From Halothiobacillus sp. (GTDB taxonomy: Bacteria > Pseudomonadota > Gammaproteobacteria > Halothiobacillales > Halothiobacillaceae), in the NCBI GenBank assembly GCA_016278265.1, contig JADQCE010000001.1:186001-250000 (forward strand): a stretch of DNA of 64,000 nt. The letters run 5' to 3'. A program made the position numbers and the translations under genes. The notes under the pieces were generated by a model. It was not told where the DNA came from. It saw only the letters and a program-made list of their open reading frames with translations, and did not search any database. Shown piece by piece: positions 35,922 to 44,326 of this stretch; the stretch's first letter is position 1; every line of letters starts with the position of its first letter.

Positions 35922-36901
35922 CACAGGTTCATTGGGGCGAGATGCTCGCGCGACCACGCGGCGCGTTCGGCTGGCGTTTCGTCGCGCAGAAGATGATCGA
36001 CATGCCGGTCGGTTCGGTCGATACGGTGACGCAAACCCTCACCGTTTGCAACCTGGATGGAGAGCCCCGGGCGGGCATTGAGCTCAAGGATCAAGGGGCC
36101 GAGATCCCGGTCGAGCACCACGTCCACACCGAGGTAGCCCAGCCCGGTCATGTCGCTGCATTTGGCCGCCATTTCCAGTAGCGATTGCCAGCCGGGAATG
36201 TCCACCCCGCTGATGGGTTCGCGCGTGTCCGGGTGGTGGGTGACGTGTCGATTGTGGGCAACCCCGTCGAGTGTCTGACCGCCGGCCATGTCGACACCCG
36301 CGCCGATGGCTCCCTGGTGGAGGTTCGCCTTACCATCTGACTGAGTGGTTGGCAACCGGACCATCGCCATGACCGGATAGCCCCGGTAGACGATGGTTCG
36401 GATATCCGGAACCCCCTGAAAGCTGATCTTCTCGAATAGGGGCGAAAACTTGACCCGATATTCGATCATCGCGACATCGGGGCGCCCGCCCAGACTGTAG
36501 GCACCGGCCAAAATGTTGGAGATGTGCAGAGCCATCGCATCCATCCCGATGGCCATCCCTGAGCTCTTCCGGTAGATCAGCGGTTCGTGCGACTGCTTGC
36601 CGTCGATCACAAGGATGCCGTCGCCCCCAGCCCCGTTGGCTGGTTTAATCACGAAATCCTCGTGTATGCCCACCAGTTTGGCCAATTGCCTGATTTCGTG
36701 GGTCGTGCTGATCACCCCGTAAAGCTTCGGTACATGGAGCCCGGCCTCCTCGGCCAGCTCCTTGGTCAGGAGCTTGTCGTCGACCAGCGGGTAATAGCGC
36801 CGCGCGTTCATCTCGGCGATGAATTCGCCGTTGCGCTGGTTCATGCCCAGCACCCCCAACTCTTTGAGCCGGCGGGGCGAAATCGGCCAGTTGATGGCCA
36901 T
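35921..36901 (-). CDS. alpha-L-glutamate ligase-like protein (RimK-related ATP-grasp)
   Basis: A 326-residue ATP-grasp enzyme. ATP-grasp signatures are DFVIKPANGAGGDGILVI near residue 88 and GYLGVDVVLDRDLGPLILEL followed by NARPG near the C-terminus. It belongs to the RimK-related family that forms amide bonds between amino acids or peptides; the substrate is unknown. It is translationally coupled (TGATG) with the 7TM gene upstream and followed the same way by aroE. The trio with the 7TM and retropepsin genes recurs in proteobacteria. Confidence 0.88.
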   Translation of the reverse strand: MAINWPISPRRLKELGVLGMNQRNGEFIAEMNARRYYPLVDDKLLTKELAEEAGLHVPKLYGVISTTHEIRQLAKLVGIHEDFVIKPANGAGGDGILVIDGKQSHEPLIYRKSSGMAIGMDAMALHISNILAGAYSLGGRPDVAMIEYRVKFSPLFEKISFQGVPDIRTIVYRGYPVMAMVRLPTTQSDGKANLHQGAIGAGVDMAGGQTLDGVAHNRHVTHHPDTREPISGVDIPGWQSLLEMAAKCSDMTGLGYLGVDVVLDRDLGPLILELNARPGLSIQVANGEGLRHRIDRTDRHVDHLLRDETPAERAAWSREHLAPMNL

Positions 36902-38475
36902 CAGCGATTGTCCCCGGAGCGATCGTTCGTGGGTGGATCGGGGCGATGGGCCTGTGCCAGCGTCTTGAAGGCGCGGAAACGGAACAGCTCCGTGAGCCGG
37001 TAACCGGTATAGCGACCCACCAGGAGCGTGAACGCCAGCACCACCAGCAGCAGTTCCGGGAAGACAAAGAAAATGTGGGTCACGTAGGTATTGACCATCA
37101 CAAGGTAGGCCAGTGCCGCTACCACCAGTGACCCGGCCGCCTGCGCCATGGCGTCGCCAGGGCCGTGCTCCTCCCAGACGATCGACACGCGCTCGATGGT
37201 CATCGCCAGGATCACCATCGGGAACAGCCCGACCGACAGGCCGATATCCAGGCCGAGGCGGTGCGAGACGATGCTGATCAGCACCATCAACAGGATCACG
37301 ACGATCACCACCGCAGCCAGTCGCGGTACCAGAAGTAGCTTGAGGCGTTCGAGGTAGAAGCGGATCGCCAAACCAAGCGCGACGATCAGGGTGAATAGCA
37401 CCACGCCACCGACTAATTGTGTTTCGCGGAACGACAGCGCGATCAGTACGGGCATGAACGTGCCGAAGGTGCGAATGCCGATCAGGTTGCGCAACAACAC
37501 GATGATCAGCGCGCCCAGCGGCACCAGCAAGAGTACGCGGTAGGTGTTCTGGGCATCGATCGGCAGGTCGAGCAGGGAGAAGTCCATCAGCCGTGATTCG
37601 GCGATCGACGATTGCAGTTGGGCCGTCTCGACGGCGTCGCGGAGGTTGCGCGTGGTTGCGAATGTCAGCTCCACGTCCTGCAGCCCCGAGGTGGCCAGCG
37701 CCGGCTGGTCCCCATGCCACCACACCAGGAACTGGCGTGGATAGCCCACTGCGCCCGATCGCGGATCGATGGGGACCCAGCGCCTCGAGTTGTGGACCTC
37801 GAGCCAGGTGGTTGGCCCGAGGTTGCGTCCCTCGTCGGTCAGCATGACGCCATGGGACATGCGCGCCGGGATGCGGGCGATCGCGAGCAAACTGATTGCC
37901 AAGCGGGTGCGTTCGGTCTCGGTGGCATCCGGCTTGAGGAACGCGGCGATATTCTCGTCCGGACGGCTGGCATTGACCTCCTTGACCAGCAGGGTCGCGA
38001 AGGTCTGGATGTCCGCCGATCCGGCGCGGATTTCCTCGACGAACGATTCGGCGGCCGACTTGAGCGGCTCCTCGAGTTCCGGCGGCGCCGCCGGACCGGG
38101 GTAGGGCGAGGCTTCGATCTCCTCCTGGTCGCGGTAGACGGTCGCCTGGTAGTACAGGGTCTGGTTGCCTTCGGGGTTCCGCTTGGTCCAGACCGCCTCG
38201 CGTTGCCGGTCGCTCGACTGGGTGGTCAGGCCCCAGCCACGCGAGACAAAACCTTCATCCAGGAGGGTGTAGTGCGGCGGGTTGCTGGGCAGGGCGAACC
38301 GGACCGAGGCCGGGGCCGTGCCGGGGTTTACCGCGATCTGCGCCTCGACCGTCCAGGTTTCCGTCTCTCGGTCCGGTGTCAGCGGAAAGCCCAGGGCGCT
38401 GTACTTGTAATACGCCACCGACAGGCCCACCAGGGTCAGTAACAGCACGACGAACAGCAGGTGGATGCGTCTCAT
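36901..38475 (-). CDS. inactive-transglutaminase protein fused to seven transmembrane helices
   Basis: A 524-residue membrane protein. One N-terminal anchor helix is followed by a periplasmic region (about residues 30-300) with an inactive transglutaminase-like domain, seen in LAIARIPARMSHGVML and TTWLEVHNSRRWVPIDPRSG; the catalytic cysteine position has no Cys. About seven hydrophobic helices follow from residue 320 (VLLLVPLGALIIVLL onward). Such proteins are coded with retropepsin-like and ATP-grasp partners and have been linked to osmotic tolerance in Pseudomonas; that link is recalled, not seen. Confidence 0.85.
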   Translation of the reverse strand: MRRIHLLFVVLLLTLVGLSVAYYKYSALGFPLTPDRETETWTVEAQIAVNPGTAPASVRFALPSNPPHYTLLDEGFVSRGWGLTTQSSDRQREAVWTKRNPEGNQTLYYQATVYRDQEEIEASPYPGPAAPPELEEPLKSAAESFVEEIRAGSADIQTFATLLVKEVNASRPDENIAAFLKPDATETERTRLAISLLAIARIPARMSHGVMLTDEGRNLGPTTWLEVHNSRRWVPIDPRSGAVGYPRQFLVWWHGDQPALATSGLQDVELTFATTRNLRDAVETAQLQSSIAESRLMDFSLLDLPIDAQNTYRVLLLVPLGALIIVLLRNLIGIRTFGTFMPVLIALSFRETQLVGGVVLFTLIVALGLAIRFYLERLKLLLVPRLAAVVIVVILLMVLISIVSHRLGLDIGLSVGLFPMVILAMTIERVSIVWEEHGPGDAMAQAAGSLVVAALAYLVMVNTYVTHIFFVFPELLLVVLAFTLLVGRYTGYRLTELFRFRAFKTLAQAHRPDPPTNDRSGDNR

Positions 38476-38539
38476 GATGGTGGGCTGGACTCCGATGGGC
38501 AGCGGCGGCTGGGGGGAAGGTCAGCCAACCGGAATGAAA

Positions 38540-38560
38540 CGGCCGGCATGCCGCCGGCCG
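38540..38560 (-). terminator. hairpin after the retropepsin-like gene
   Basis: An 8-bp perfect stem CGGCCGGC with a five-base loop, followed on the minus strand by a weak T tract (TTTC). It lies 12 bp after the stop of the retropepsin-like gene and 64 bp before the 7TM gene. It may attenuate rather than end transcription, since the 7TM gene has no clear promoter. Confidence 0.45.
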
Positions 38561-38572
38561 AGAGGTTGCGAG

Positions 38573-39085
38573 TTACTTGCAGTCCGGGTCGTCGGTGAAC
38601 CGTTCGGCCGGGTCGACGATGATCCGGCCGGCCATGTGATTGCGCCCGACCAGCACCGGGTAGCTGAAGCCGTCGCGGTTGTTGAGAGTGACTTCTTCCT
38701 CGATTTCCATCTTGTCGACGCAGAAGGTCAGGTCCACCACGTAGCGGGTATCCGGCTTTCCTTCGTGGCGCTTGATCTTTACCTTGCGCTCGACCGGTCG
38801 CTCGAGCCATTTCTCGGTACCGGTGTCGCGGTCGACCACCTTGAAGCGGACCCATTCCTCGTCGTCCCTCTCGAAGGGTTCAACCGCTCGGGCGTCGATC
38901 GAGGAGGTGGTCGCGCCGGTGTCCAGCTTGGCCTCCATCACCCAGCCGAGTTCCATCACCTTGATGTCCTCGACGTAGCCGAAGATGTCCTTGTCCGCGG
39001 CCTGGGCCGGGGCGACGATGGCGAGGGTCAGCAGCGCGGCCGAAAGCACATGGCCGGTGCGGGTCAGGAGATTGCGTGTGTGCAT
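38573..39085 (-). CDS. periplasmic retropepsin-like protein (ATP-dependent zinc protease family name)
   Basis: A 170-residue protein with a signal peptide (cleavage after AQA near residue 29). The core AKLDTGATTSSIDARAVEPF is a retropepsin-type catalytic Asp-Thr-Gly-Ala motif, and YPVLVGRNHMAGRIIVDP is the second conserved block. The family (PF05618) is named ATP-dependent zinc protease but its fold is that of dimeric aspartic proteases. It precedes the 7TM and ATP-grasp genes, so it may process a peptide made or sensed by them. Confidence 0.85.
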   Translation of the reverse strand: MHTRNLLTRTGHVLSAALLTLAIVAPAQAADKDIFGYVEDIKVMELGWVMEAKLDTGATTSSIDARAVEPFERDDEEWVRFKVVDRDTGTEKWLERPVERKVKIKRHEGKPDTRYVVDLTFCVDKMEIEEEVTLNNRDGFSYPVLVGRNHMAGRIIVDPAERFTDDPDCK

Positions 39086-39094
39086 CAGGAACAG

Positions 39095-39760
39095 TTACCC
39101 GTGGATCTTGCGAATGTCCCCGTCCGCCGTGCCGAGGATCAGTACGTCGGCCGGACGCAGGGCGAAAATGCCGACGGTTACGACGCCGGGCAGGTTGTTG
39201 AGTTCCGCTTCGAGCTTGGCCGGCTCCATGATGCGGAGATTGTGTACATCGAGGATCTGGTTGCCGTTGTCGGTCACAAAGCCGTCGCGGTAGACCGGCT
39301 GGCCGCCGCGCTTGACCAGTTCCCGGGCGATCATGCTGCGCGCCATCGGGATCACTTCGACCGGCAGCGGGAAGTCGCCCAGCACGTCCACCAGCTTGGT
39401 CTCGTCGGCGATGCAGACGAACTTCTTCGCCAGCTGCGCGATGATCTTCTCGCGGGTCAGTGCGCCACCGCCGCCCTTGATCAGCTGCAGGTTCTCGTTG
39501 GACTCGTCGGCGCCGTCGATGTAGACGGGCACGTCGTTGACGCTGTTGAGATCGAACACCTCGATGCCGTGGTCCTTGAGGCGCTGCGTGCTGGCCTCGG
39601 AGCTCGAGACCGCGCCTTCGATGCGATTCTTGATCTTGGCCAGCTCATCGATGAAGTAGTTGACCGTCGAGCCGGTGCCCACGCCAACGACGCTGCCGGC
39701 CGGGACGTATTCGATGGCCGCGGCGGCGGCGAGTTTCTTGCCTTGTTCGGTGTTGCTCAT
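39095..39760 (-). CDS. rpiA: ribose-5-phosphate isomerase A
   Basis: A 221-residue enzyme interconverting ribose 5-phosphate and ribulose 5-phosphate. Family motifs are [38 protein letters not shown] with catalytic Asp/Glu, and [20 protein letters not shown]. The stop is 10 bp before the retropepsin-like gene. It is divergent from ilvA, as in E. coli and many gammaproteobacteria. Confidence 0.96.
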   Translation of the reverse strand: MSNTEQGKKLAAAAAIEYVPAGSVVGVGTGSTVNYFIDELAKIKNRIEGAVSSSEASTQRLKDHGIEVFDLNSVNDVPVYIDGADESNENLQLIKGGGGALTREKIIAQLAKKFVCIADETKLVDVLGDFPLPVEVIPMARSMIARELVKRGGQPVYRDGFVTDNGNQILDVHNLRIMEPAKLEAELNNLPGVVTVGIFALRPADVLILGTADGDIRKIHG

Positions 39761-39824
39761 TGCAGTCTCACTCTAGTCGGGATCGGGACCCACCAGAGCG
39801 GCTTGATGCCGTGGGGTCCGAGGG

Positions 39825-39854
39825 TTGTCGGGGTTTCTGATAACCTCCTATCCT
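39825..39854 (+). promoter_or_regulatory. possible promoter for ilvA
   Basis: TTGTCG and TATCCT 18 bp apart in the rpiA-ilvA divergent gap, about 75 bp before the ilvA start. A modest match to sigma-70; no leader peptide or attenuator was seen. Confidence 0.35.
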
Positions 39855-39927
39855 ATATCACTAGCACCGTTTGGCGGGCAATGCCCGCCGAATAGCGGCG
39901 CCCAATCAATTAACACGAGGTACGGAC

Positions 39928-41451
39928 TTGACGCCCCTGTTGCGCGACTATCTCGAGGCGATCCTCAAGGCCCGGGTCTACGACGTGGCCATCGAGTCGC
40001 CGCTCGAGCCGGCCATCCAGCTTTCCGAACGTATCGGCAACCGCGTGCTCCTCAAGCGCGAGGACATGCAGCCGGTGTTCTCCTTCAAGCTCCGTGGTGC
40101 CTATCACAAGATCCACAAGCTCTGGCGCGAAGACCGAATCGGCGGCGGCGTGATCGCCGCTTCGGCGGGCAATCATGCCCAGGGCGTGGCGTTGGCCGCC
40201 CAGACGCTCGGTCTGCGCGCGGTGATCGTGATGCCCGAGACCACCCCGGCAATCAAGGTCGACGCCGTGCGTCGGCGTGGGGCCGAGGCGGTGCTGGTCG
40301 GCGATGCCTTCGACGATGCCTATGCACACGCCAGGACGCTGATCGAATCCGAGGGGCTGACCTACATCCCGCCCTATGACGACCCGGACATCATCGCCGG
40401 CCAGGGCACCGTGGGGGCCGAGATCCTGCGTCATCATCCCGATCCCATCCACGCGATTTTCGTGCCGGTCGGGGGCGGTGGTCTGATCGCCGGGGTGGCC
40501 GCCTATGTGAAGGCCCTGCGCCCGGAGATCCGCGTGATCGGGGTCGAACCGACGGATGCCGCCTGCCTGGCCGCGGCAATGGCGGCGGACGAGCGCGTCA
40601 TTCTTGATCAGGTGGGCCTGTTCGCGGATGGGGTTGCCGTGCGCCAGATCGGCAAATATCCCTTCGAAGTCGCCCGCGAAGCGGTCGACGAGGTGATCAC
40701 CGTCGATACCGATGAGATGGCCGCGGCGATCAAGGACATCTTCGACGACACCCGCAGCATCAACGAGGCGGCCGGCGCGCTGGCCACCGCGGGACTCAAG
40801 CGCTATGCCCGCGAACGCAATCTCTCCGGCGAGACGCTGGTGGCGATCGCCTCCGGGGCCAACATGAACTTCGACCGGCTGCGTTTCGTGGCCGAGCGCG
40901 CCGAGATCGGCGAGCACCGCGAGGCCCTGTTCGCGGTGACCATCCCGGAGCGCCCGGGGGCCTTCCTCGCCTTCTGCGAACTGCTGGGCCGGCGTCAAAT
41001 CACCGAGTTCAACTACCGCTACGCCGATGCCGAACGGGCGCATATCTTCGTCGGCATCAAGCTCGCCGAGCAGGCCGACCGGCAGCGGGTGTTCGAACAG
41101 CTCAAGTCCGCCGAGCTTCCCGCGATCGATTTGACCGACAACGAGATGGCCAAGCTCCACGGGCGGCACATGGTCGGCGGGCATGCTGGCGACATCCGTG
41201 ACGAGCGGCTGTTCCGTTTCGAGTTTCCCGAGCGTCCCGGCGCCTTGTTGAAATTCCTCTCCCACCTCGGCGCGCGTTGGAACATCAGCCTGTTCCATTA
41301 CCGCAACCACGGCGCCGACTATGGCCGGGTGCTGGTGGGCATCCAGGTGCCCGAAGCCGAGGTCTCCGAGTTGACCACCTACCTCGAGCAGCTGCGCTAT
41401 CCCTACTGGCCCGAGAGTGACAACCCCGTCTATCCACTGTTCCTCGCATAA
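39928..41451 (+). CDS. ilvA: threonine ammonia-lyase, biosynthetic
   Basis: About 507 residues. A PLP enzyme deaminating threonine to 2-oxobutanoate for isoleucine synthesis. The PLP lysine lies in FSFKLRGAYHK; SAGNHAQGVALAA and the glycine loop VGGGGLIAGVAAYV follow. Two C-terminal regulatory ACT-like domains (starting EALFAVTIPERPGAFLAF and DERLFRFEFPERPGALLKF) identify the isoleucine-inhibited biosynthetic form. The TTG at 39928 is chosen for its GAGGT and family length; an upstream in-frame start at 39871 is poorer. Confidence 0.93.
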   Translation: MTPLLRDYLEAILKARVYDVAIESPLEPAIQLSERIGNRVLLKREDMQPVFSFKLRGAYHKIHKLWREDRIGGGVIAASAGNHAQGVALAAQTLGLRAVIVMPETTPAIKVDAVRRRGAEAVLVGDAFDDAYAHARTLIESEGLTYIPPYDDPDIIAGQGTVGAEILRHHPDPIHAIFVPVGGGGLIAGVAAYVKALRPEIRVIGVEPTDAACLAAAMAADERVILDQVGLFADGVAVRQIGKYPFEVAREAVDEVITVDTDEMAAAIKDIFDDTRSINEAAGALATAGLKRYARERNLSGETLVAIASGANMNFDRLRFVAERAEIGEHREALFAVTIPERPGAFLAFCELLGRRQITEFNYRYADAERAHIFVGIKLAEQADRQRVFEQLKSAELPAIDLTDNEMAKLHGRHMVGGHAGDIRDERLFRFEFPERPGALLKFLSHLGARWNISLFHYRNHGADYGRVLVGIQVPEAEVSELTTYLEQLRYPYWPESDNPVYPLFLA

Positions 41452-41483
41452 GGCCTAAGGCCCGAGACGTCGAATGCCAAAAG

Positions 41484-41509
41484 AAAACCGCGCCTCGGCG
41501 CGGTTTTTC
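41484..41509 (+). terminator. bidirectional terminator between ilvA and the EVE-domain gene
   Basis: Stem AAAACCGCGC with loop CTCG and the complement ending in five T's, 32 bp after the ilvA stop. The A run on the far side lets it end the converging minus-strand transcript too. Confidence 0.9.
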
Positions 41510-41531
41510 TCTTTGCTGAGGGCAGGCGAGA

Positions 41532-41993
41532 TCAGCCCTGATCCTCCAGCGAGAGGATGTGATCCCATTGCTGCTCGGTCACCGGCATGATCGACAATCG
41601 GTTGCCACGGCGCACCAGCGGCATGTCCTCGAGTACCGGGTCGGCCTTGAGTTCGGTCAGTGGGATCACGCGCTTGGTGTGGCGGACGTACTTGACGTCG
41701 ACCAGCAGCCAGCGCGGCTTGTCCGGGTCGGACTTGGGGTCGTAGTACTTCTCGTCGGGATCGAAGGCGGTGTGATCCGGGCGGGCCTGGCTGATGATCT
41801 CCATGATGCCGACGATGCCCGGTACCTTGGTGTTCGAGTGGTAGAAGAACGCGCGATCGCCCGGCTGCATCTGGTCGCGGATCATGTTGCGCACCTGGTA
41901 ATTGCGGATGCCGTCCCAGGGTTCGGTGCCGACGCGCTTGAGATCGTCGATTGAGAAGGCGTCGGGCTCGGATTTCATCAGCCAATAGGCCAT
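41532..41993 (-). CDS. EVE domain-containing protein
   Basis: A 153-residue single EVE domain (PUA-like), family of thymocyte nuclear protein 1, thought to bind modified bases in DNA or RNA. Signatures are YWLMKSEPDAFSIDDL, WDGIRNYQVRNMIRD, GDRAFFYHSN and GIVGIMEI. It lies just downstream of fau, a location often seen in gammaproteobacteria. No restriction or defence genes are nearby, so a housekeeping role seems likelier. Confidence 0.9.
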   Translation of the reverse strand: MAYWLMKSEPDAFSIDDLKRVGTEPWDGIRNYQVRNMIRDQMQPGDRAFFYHSNTKVPGIVGIMEIISQARPDHTAFDPDEKYYDPKSDPDKPRWLLVDVKYVRHTKRVIPLTELKADPVLEDMPLVRRGNRLSIMPVTEQQWDHILSLEDQG

Positions 41994-42025
41994 GAGTGTC
42001 TCCTGTGCAGCTTTTATTCGGGGGA

Positions 42026-42634
42026 TCAGGACGACTCAGCGCGTCCCGCCGAAACGCGGGCGTCGATCACCCCGGTGTCGGTCACGATGTAGTCTAGCGG
42101 CTGGTCCCAGGGATCGACCGGCAGTGCCTCGACCTCTTGGCAGCCGAAGGCCACGCCGACCGCCAGTGGCCGACGCCCGCGGCGTTGGGTCAGTGCCCGG
42201 TCGTAGAAACCGGCGCCCATGCCGAGGCGGTTGCCGCGCGCATCGAAGCCCACCAGCGGGATCAGCAGGGCGTCGAGGCTGTTGATGCCGCGGCGGCGAG
42301 GATCATCGGACTCGATGATGCCGAACTGGTTGGTGCGCCGTCCCGGCATGCGTCGGTGCGAACAGGCCGTGAGTGGATCGGCATGATGGAAGGCCAGTCG
42401 GCGGTCGGGCAGCACGCGCGGCAGCCAGACCTGGCCGCGGTGGCGCTTGAGCCAGCCGTCGAGCTCGGGCTCGCCGTCGAAGGCGCAGTAGGCGGCTACC
42501 GCTTGGAGGGAAAGCCCGCGCGTCAGACGTTCGAGGTGGGCCTCGAGTCGGCGGATGGCCTGAAGTCGATCAAAGCCGCCCAGCGCCTTTCGGCGTGCGC
42601 GCAGGGCTTTTCTCAGGGCGGCTTTATCGAGCAT
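42026..42634 (-). CDS. fau: 5-formyltetrahydrofolate cyclo-ligase
   Basis: A 202-residue enzyme (YgfA family) converting 5-formyl-THF to 5,10-methenyl-THF with ATP. Seen are the basic N-terminal ALRKALRARRKAL, LDALLIPLVGFDARGNRLGM and GAGFYDRAL, the conserved nucleotide/substrate loop. The ATG at 42634 matches the family start. It lies 76 bp downstream of the 6S RNA, as in E. coli ssrS-ygfA, and is probably on the same primary transcript. Confidence 0.92.
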   Translation of the reverse strand: MLDKAALRKALRARRKALGGFDRLQAIRRLEAHLERLTRGLSLQAVAAYCAFDGEPELDGWLKRHRGQVWLPRVLPDRRLAFHHADPLTACSHRRMPGRRTNQFGIIESDDPRRRGINSLDALLIPLVGFDARGNRLGMGAGFYDRALTQRRGRRPLAVGVAFGCQEVEALPVDPWDQPLDYIVTDTGVIDARVSAGRAESS

Positions 42635-42709
42635 CGTTACGATTCGATCAAAGAAGAAGGCCTGCACGCGCGGCGGTGTCGCATTCGTGCAGACCTTCTG
42701 GGGTGAGGT

Positions 42710-42891
42710 GTCTTCCAGGGCGCCGCTGGCGGCGCTACGACCTTGAACCGATAGGGTTCAAGTCGGGGACAACGCCCGGCTCATCAGGCTTTCCGCCAAA
42801 GCGGACATGCGCACAGAACCGCTTGTCGCCCCCTGTGTCGCAAATTAAGGCTCAAGGGATAGAGCGCAACCTGGCGAACGTCCCAGAAGAC
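42710..42891 (-). ncRNA. ssrS: 6S RNA
   Basis: About 182 nt between zapA and fau. The RNA ends pair: GTCTTCTGGGA at the 5' end with CCCTGGAAGAC at the 3' end. The 3' half holds the 6S hairpin CTTGAACCCTATCGGTTCAAG, and the middle is largely self-complementary around a likely open bubble. Position, length and hairpin match gammaproteobacterial 6S RNA, which mimics an open promoter and traps sigma-70 RNA polymerase in stationary phase. Exact ends are inferred from the closing stem. Confidence 0.88.
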
Positions 42892-42898
42892 TGTCTTC

Positions 42899-42927
42899 AT
42901 GCTAGGGCCGGTGGCCTCGGCTTTCAA
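42899..42927 (-). promoter_or_regulatory. ssrS: sigma-70 promoter of 6S RNA
   Basis: On the minus strand TTGAAA and TAGCAT are separated by 17 bp, and the -10 ends 7 bp before the inferred 5' end of 6S RNA. Confidence 0.75.
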
Positions 42928-42989
42928 GGGAATAATTCACCGGTGACATGGTGACGGGGATGTCGACCCGGTCGATTGCTGCCCTAACG

Positions 42990-43292
42990 TCAGGCTGGGT
43001 CGTGCTCCATGGCCTCGAGCAGGCGATCGATCCGGGTGGCCAACTCGCCGTTGTCGAGATCTTCCGGCAACTCGAGCGCACGCCCCTCGAGCAGCTGGCG
43101 GGTGATGTTCAGCGCGGCGAGTACGGCGATCCGCTCTGTGCTTAGCACCTTGCTGGTCTTGCGAATCGTGGCCATCTCGTCGTTGAGGTACTCGGCCGTT
43201 CGCAACAGCATGCCCTGCTCGTCGGGCGGGCAGACGATTCGGTAGTCCTTTTCCATCACCCGGACGGTGACGGGGTGATTCGGCTGGCTCAT
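42990..43292 (-). CDS. zapA: cell division protein ZapA
   Basis: A 100-residue FtsZ-ring stabiliser. VTVRVMEKDYRIVCPPDEQ is the conserved N-terminal strand region, and AALNITRQLLEG starts the C-terminal coiled coil. It lies between the ZapB-like gene (3 bp upstream) and 6S RNA, the usual zapA-ssrS-fau arrangement. Confidence 0.93.
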   Translation of the reverse strand: MSQPNHPVTVRVMEKDYRIVCPPDEQGMLLRTAEYLNDEMATIRKTSKVLSTERIAVLAALNITRQLLEGRALELPEDLDNGELATRIDRLLEAMEHDPA

Positions 43293-43295
43293 GGG

Positions 43296-43514
43296 TCAAT
43301 CCTCGCGTTGGGTCTCGGCGGCCTGGTCTTCAAGACGTCGCAACTGGCCTGCCAGTTCCTCAATCCGATCGTGGCTGTGCTCGATCAGTCGGCGCAGTTC
43401 CCGGTTTTCCTCGGCCAGGGACGCCGCCTGCACGCGCATTTCGCTGCGCTCGGCATGGGCCCGCTCCGCCGCGGCGAGCAGTCGTTCGATCTTGTCGGCA
43501 AGCCCTTCGGCCAT
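43296..43514 (-). CDS. small ZapB-like coiled-coil protein (TIGR02449 type)
   Basis: A 72-residue highly charged coiled coil starting MAEGLADKIERLLAAAER and continuing ENRELRRLIEHSHDRIEEL. Proteins of this size always precede zapA in many gammaproteobacteria and are classed as ZapB-like cell division proteins. The upstream in-frame start at 43550 lacks coiled-coil character. Function is by context only. Confidence 0.8.
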   Translation of the reverse strand: MAEGLADKIERLLAAAERAHAERSEMRVQAASLAEENRELRRLIEHSHDRIEELAGQLRRLEDQAAETQRED

Positions 43515-43737
43515 GGTTCTCGAATCTCCGCGTGAATCGCCCCATCGCATCCATTGGGATGCCGGGCGGGATGACGGGTGGGCCGCAGGCCCAAAGACAG
43601 GCGCATGAGCGCCCGGATCTCCGGCGGCAGTCTATCATTTGACCAGCATAGCGGTGACAATGTGGCCATCCGCGAGGCCGAGGTCCTTGCAACGACGACA
43701 GGCTGCAAGAACGGGCGAACACGCAACGAGACGGGCA

Positions 43738-44286
43738 ATGACCGAATATCAACGATTTCAGCAGGCTCTCGATTCCATTGGTGCTCTGGCCAATCCTGCC
43801 GAGGCGCACGGGGTGCTGATCGGCATGTGGATTGGTGGGGGTCCGGCCGAAGAGTCGCGCTGGCTGGCAGAACTGGTCGAGGAAGACCAGCCGCCGCAGG
43901 CGGCACCAGCCGCACTTTCAGAGCTCTACCAGCGCCTGGTCGAGCAGGTCACCACGGCCGACAATCTCGGCCTCGACCTGGTGCTGCCTGACGAGGAGAC
44001 GAGCCTCAAGACCCAGGTGGAAGGACTGATCGATTTCGCCCAGGGCGTGCTCTATGGCTACGCGATCGAGAATGGCCCCGCCCGACGAGCGCTCGGGGAT
44101 GATGCCCGCGAGGTGTTCGACGATCTTGGCGATATCGCCCAGCTTGACCCCGAGTCGGTCAAGACCGAGGACGATGCCTTCGATATCCACCAGATCGAGG
44201 AGTATCTCAGCTCCGCGCTGCTGGTGATGTACCTGCAATTGCACCCGCCGATCCCCGAGACGGCCGGCTCGCAGCGCCTGCAGTAG
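43738..44286 (+). CDS. YgfB family protein (UPF0149)
   Basis: A 182-residue mainly helical protein of the UPF0149/YgfB family: AEAHGVLIGMWIGGG near the start and GLIDFAQGVLYGYAIE with DDLGDIAQLDPES later. It is found before pepP across gammaproteobacteria. In Pseudomonas a YgfB homologue affects ampDh3 expression and beta-lactam resistance; whether this applies here is unknown. The ATG at 43738 follows ACGGG. Confidence 0.88.
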   Translation: MTEYQRFQQALDSIGALANPAEAHGVLIGMWIGGGPAEESRWLAELVEEDQPPQAAPAALSELYQRLVEQVTTADNLGLDLVLPDEETSLKTQVEGLIDFAQGVLYGYAIENGPARRALGDDAREVFDDLGDIAQLDPESVKTEDDAFDIHQIEEYLSSALLVMYLQLHPPIPETAGSQRLQ

Positions 44287-44326
44287 CCCCGACCCCACAA
44301 CCGACCCCCAAACCACGAGCGACCAG

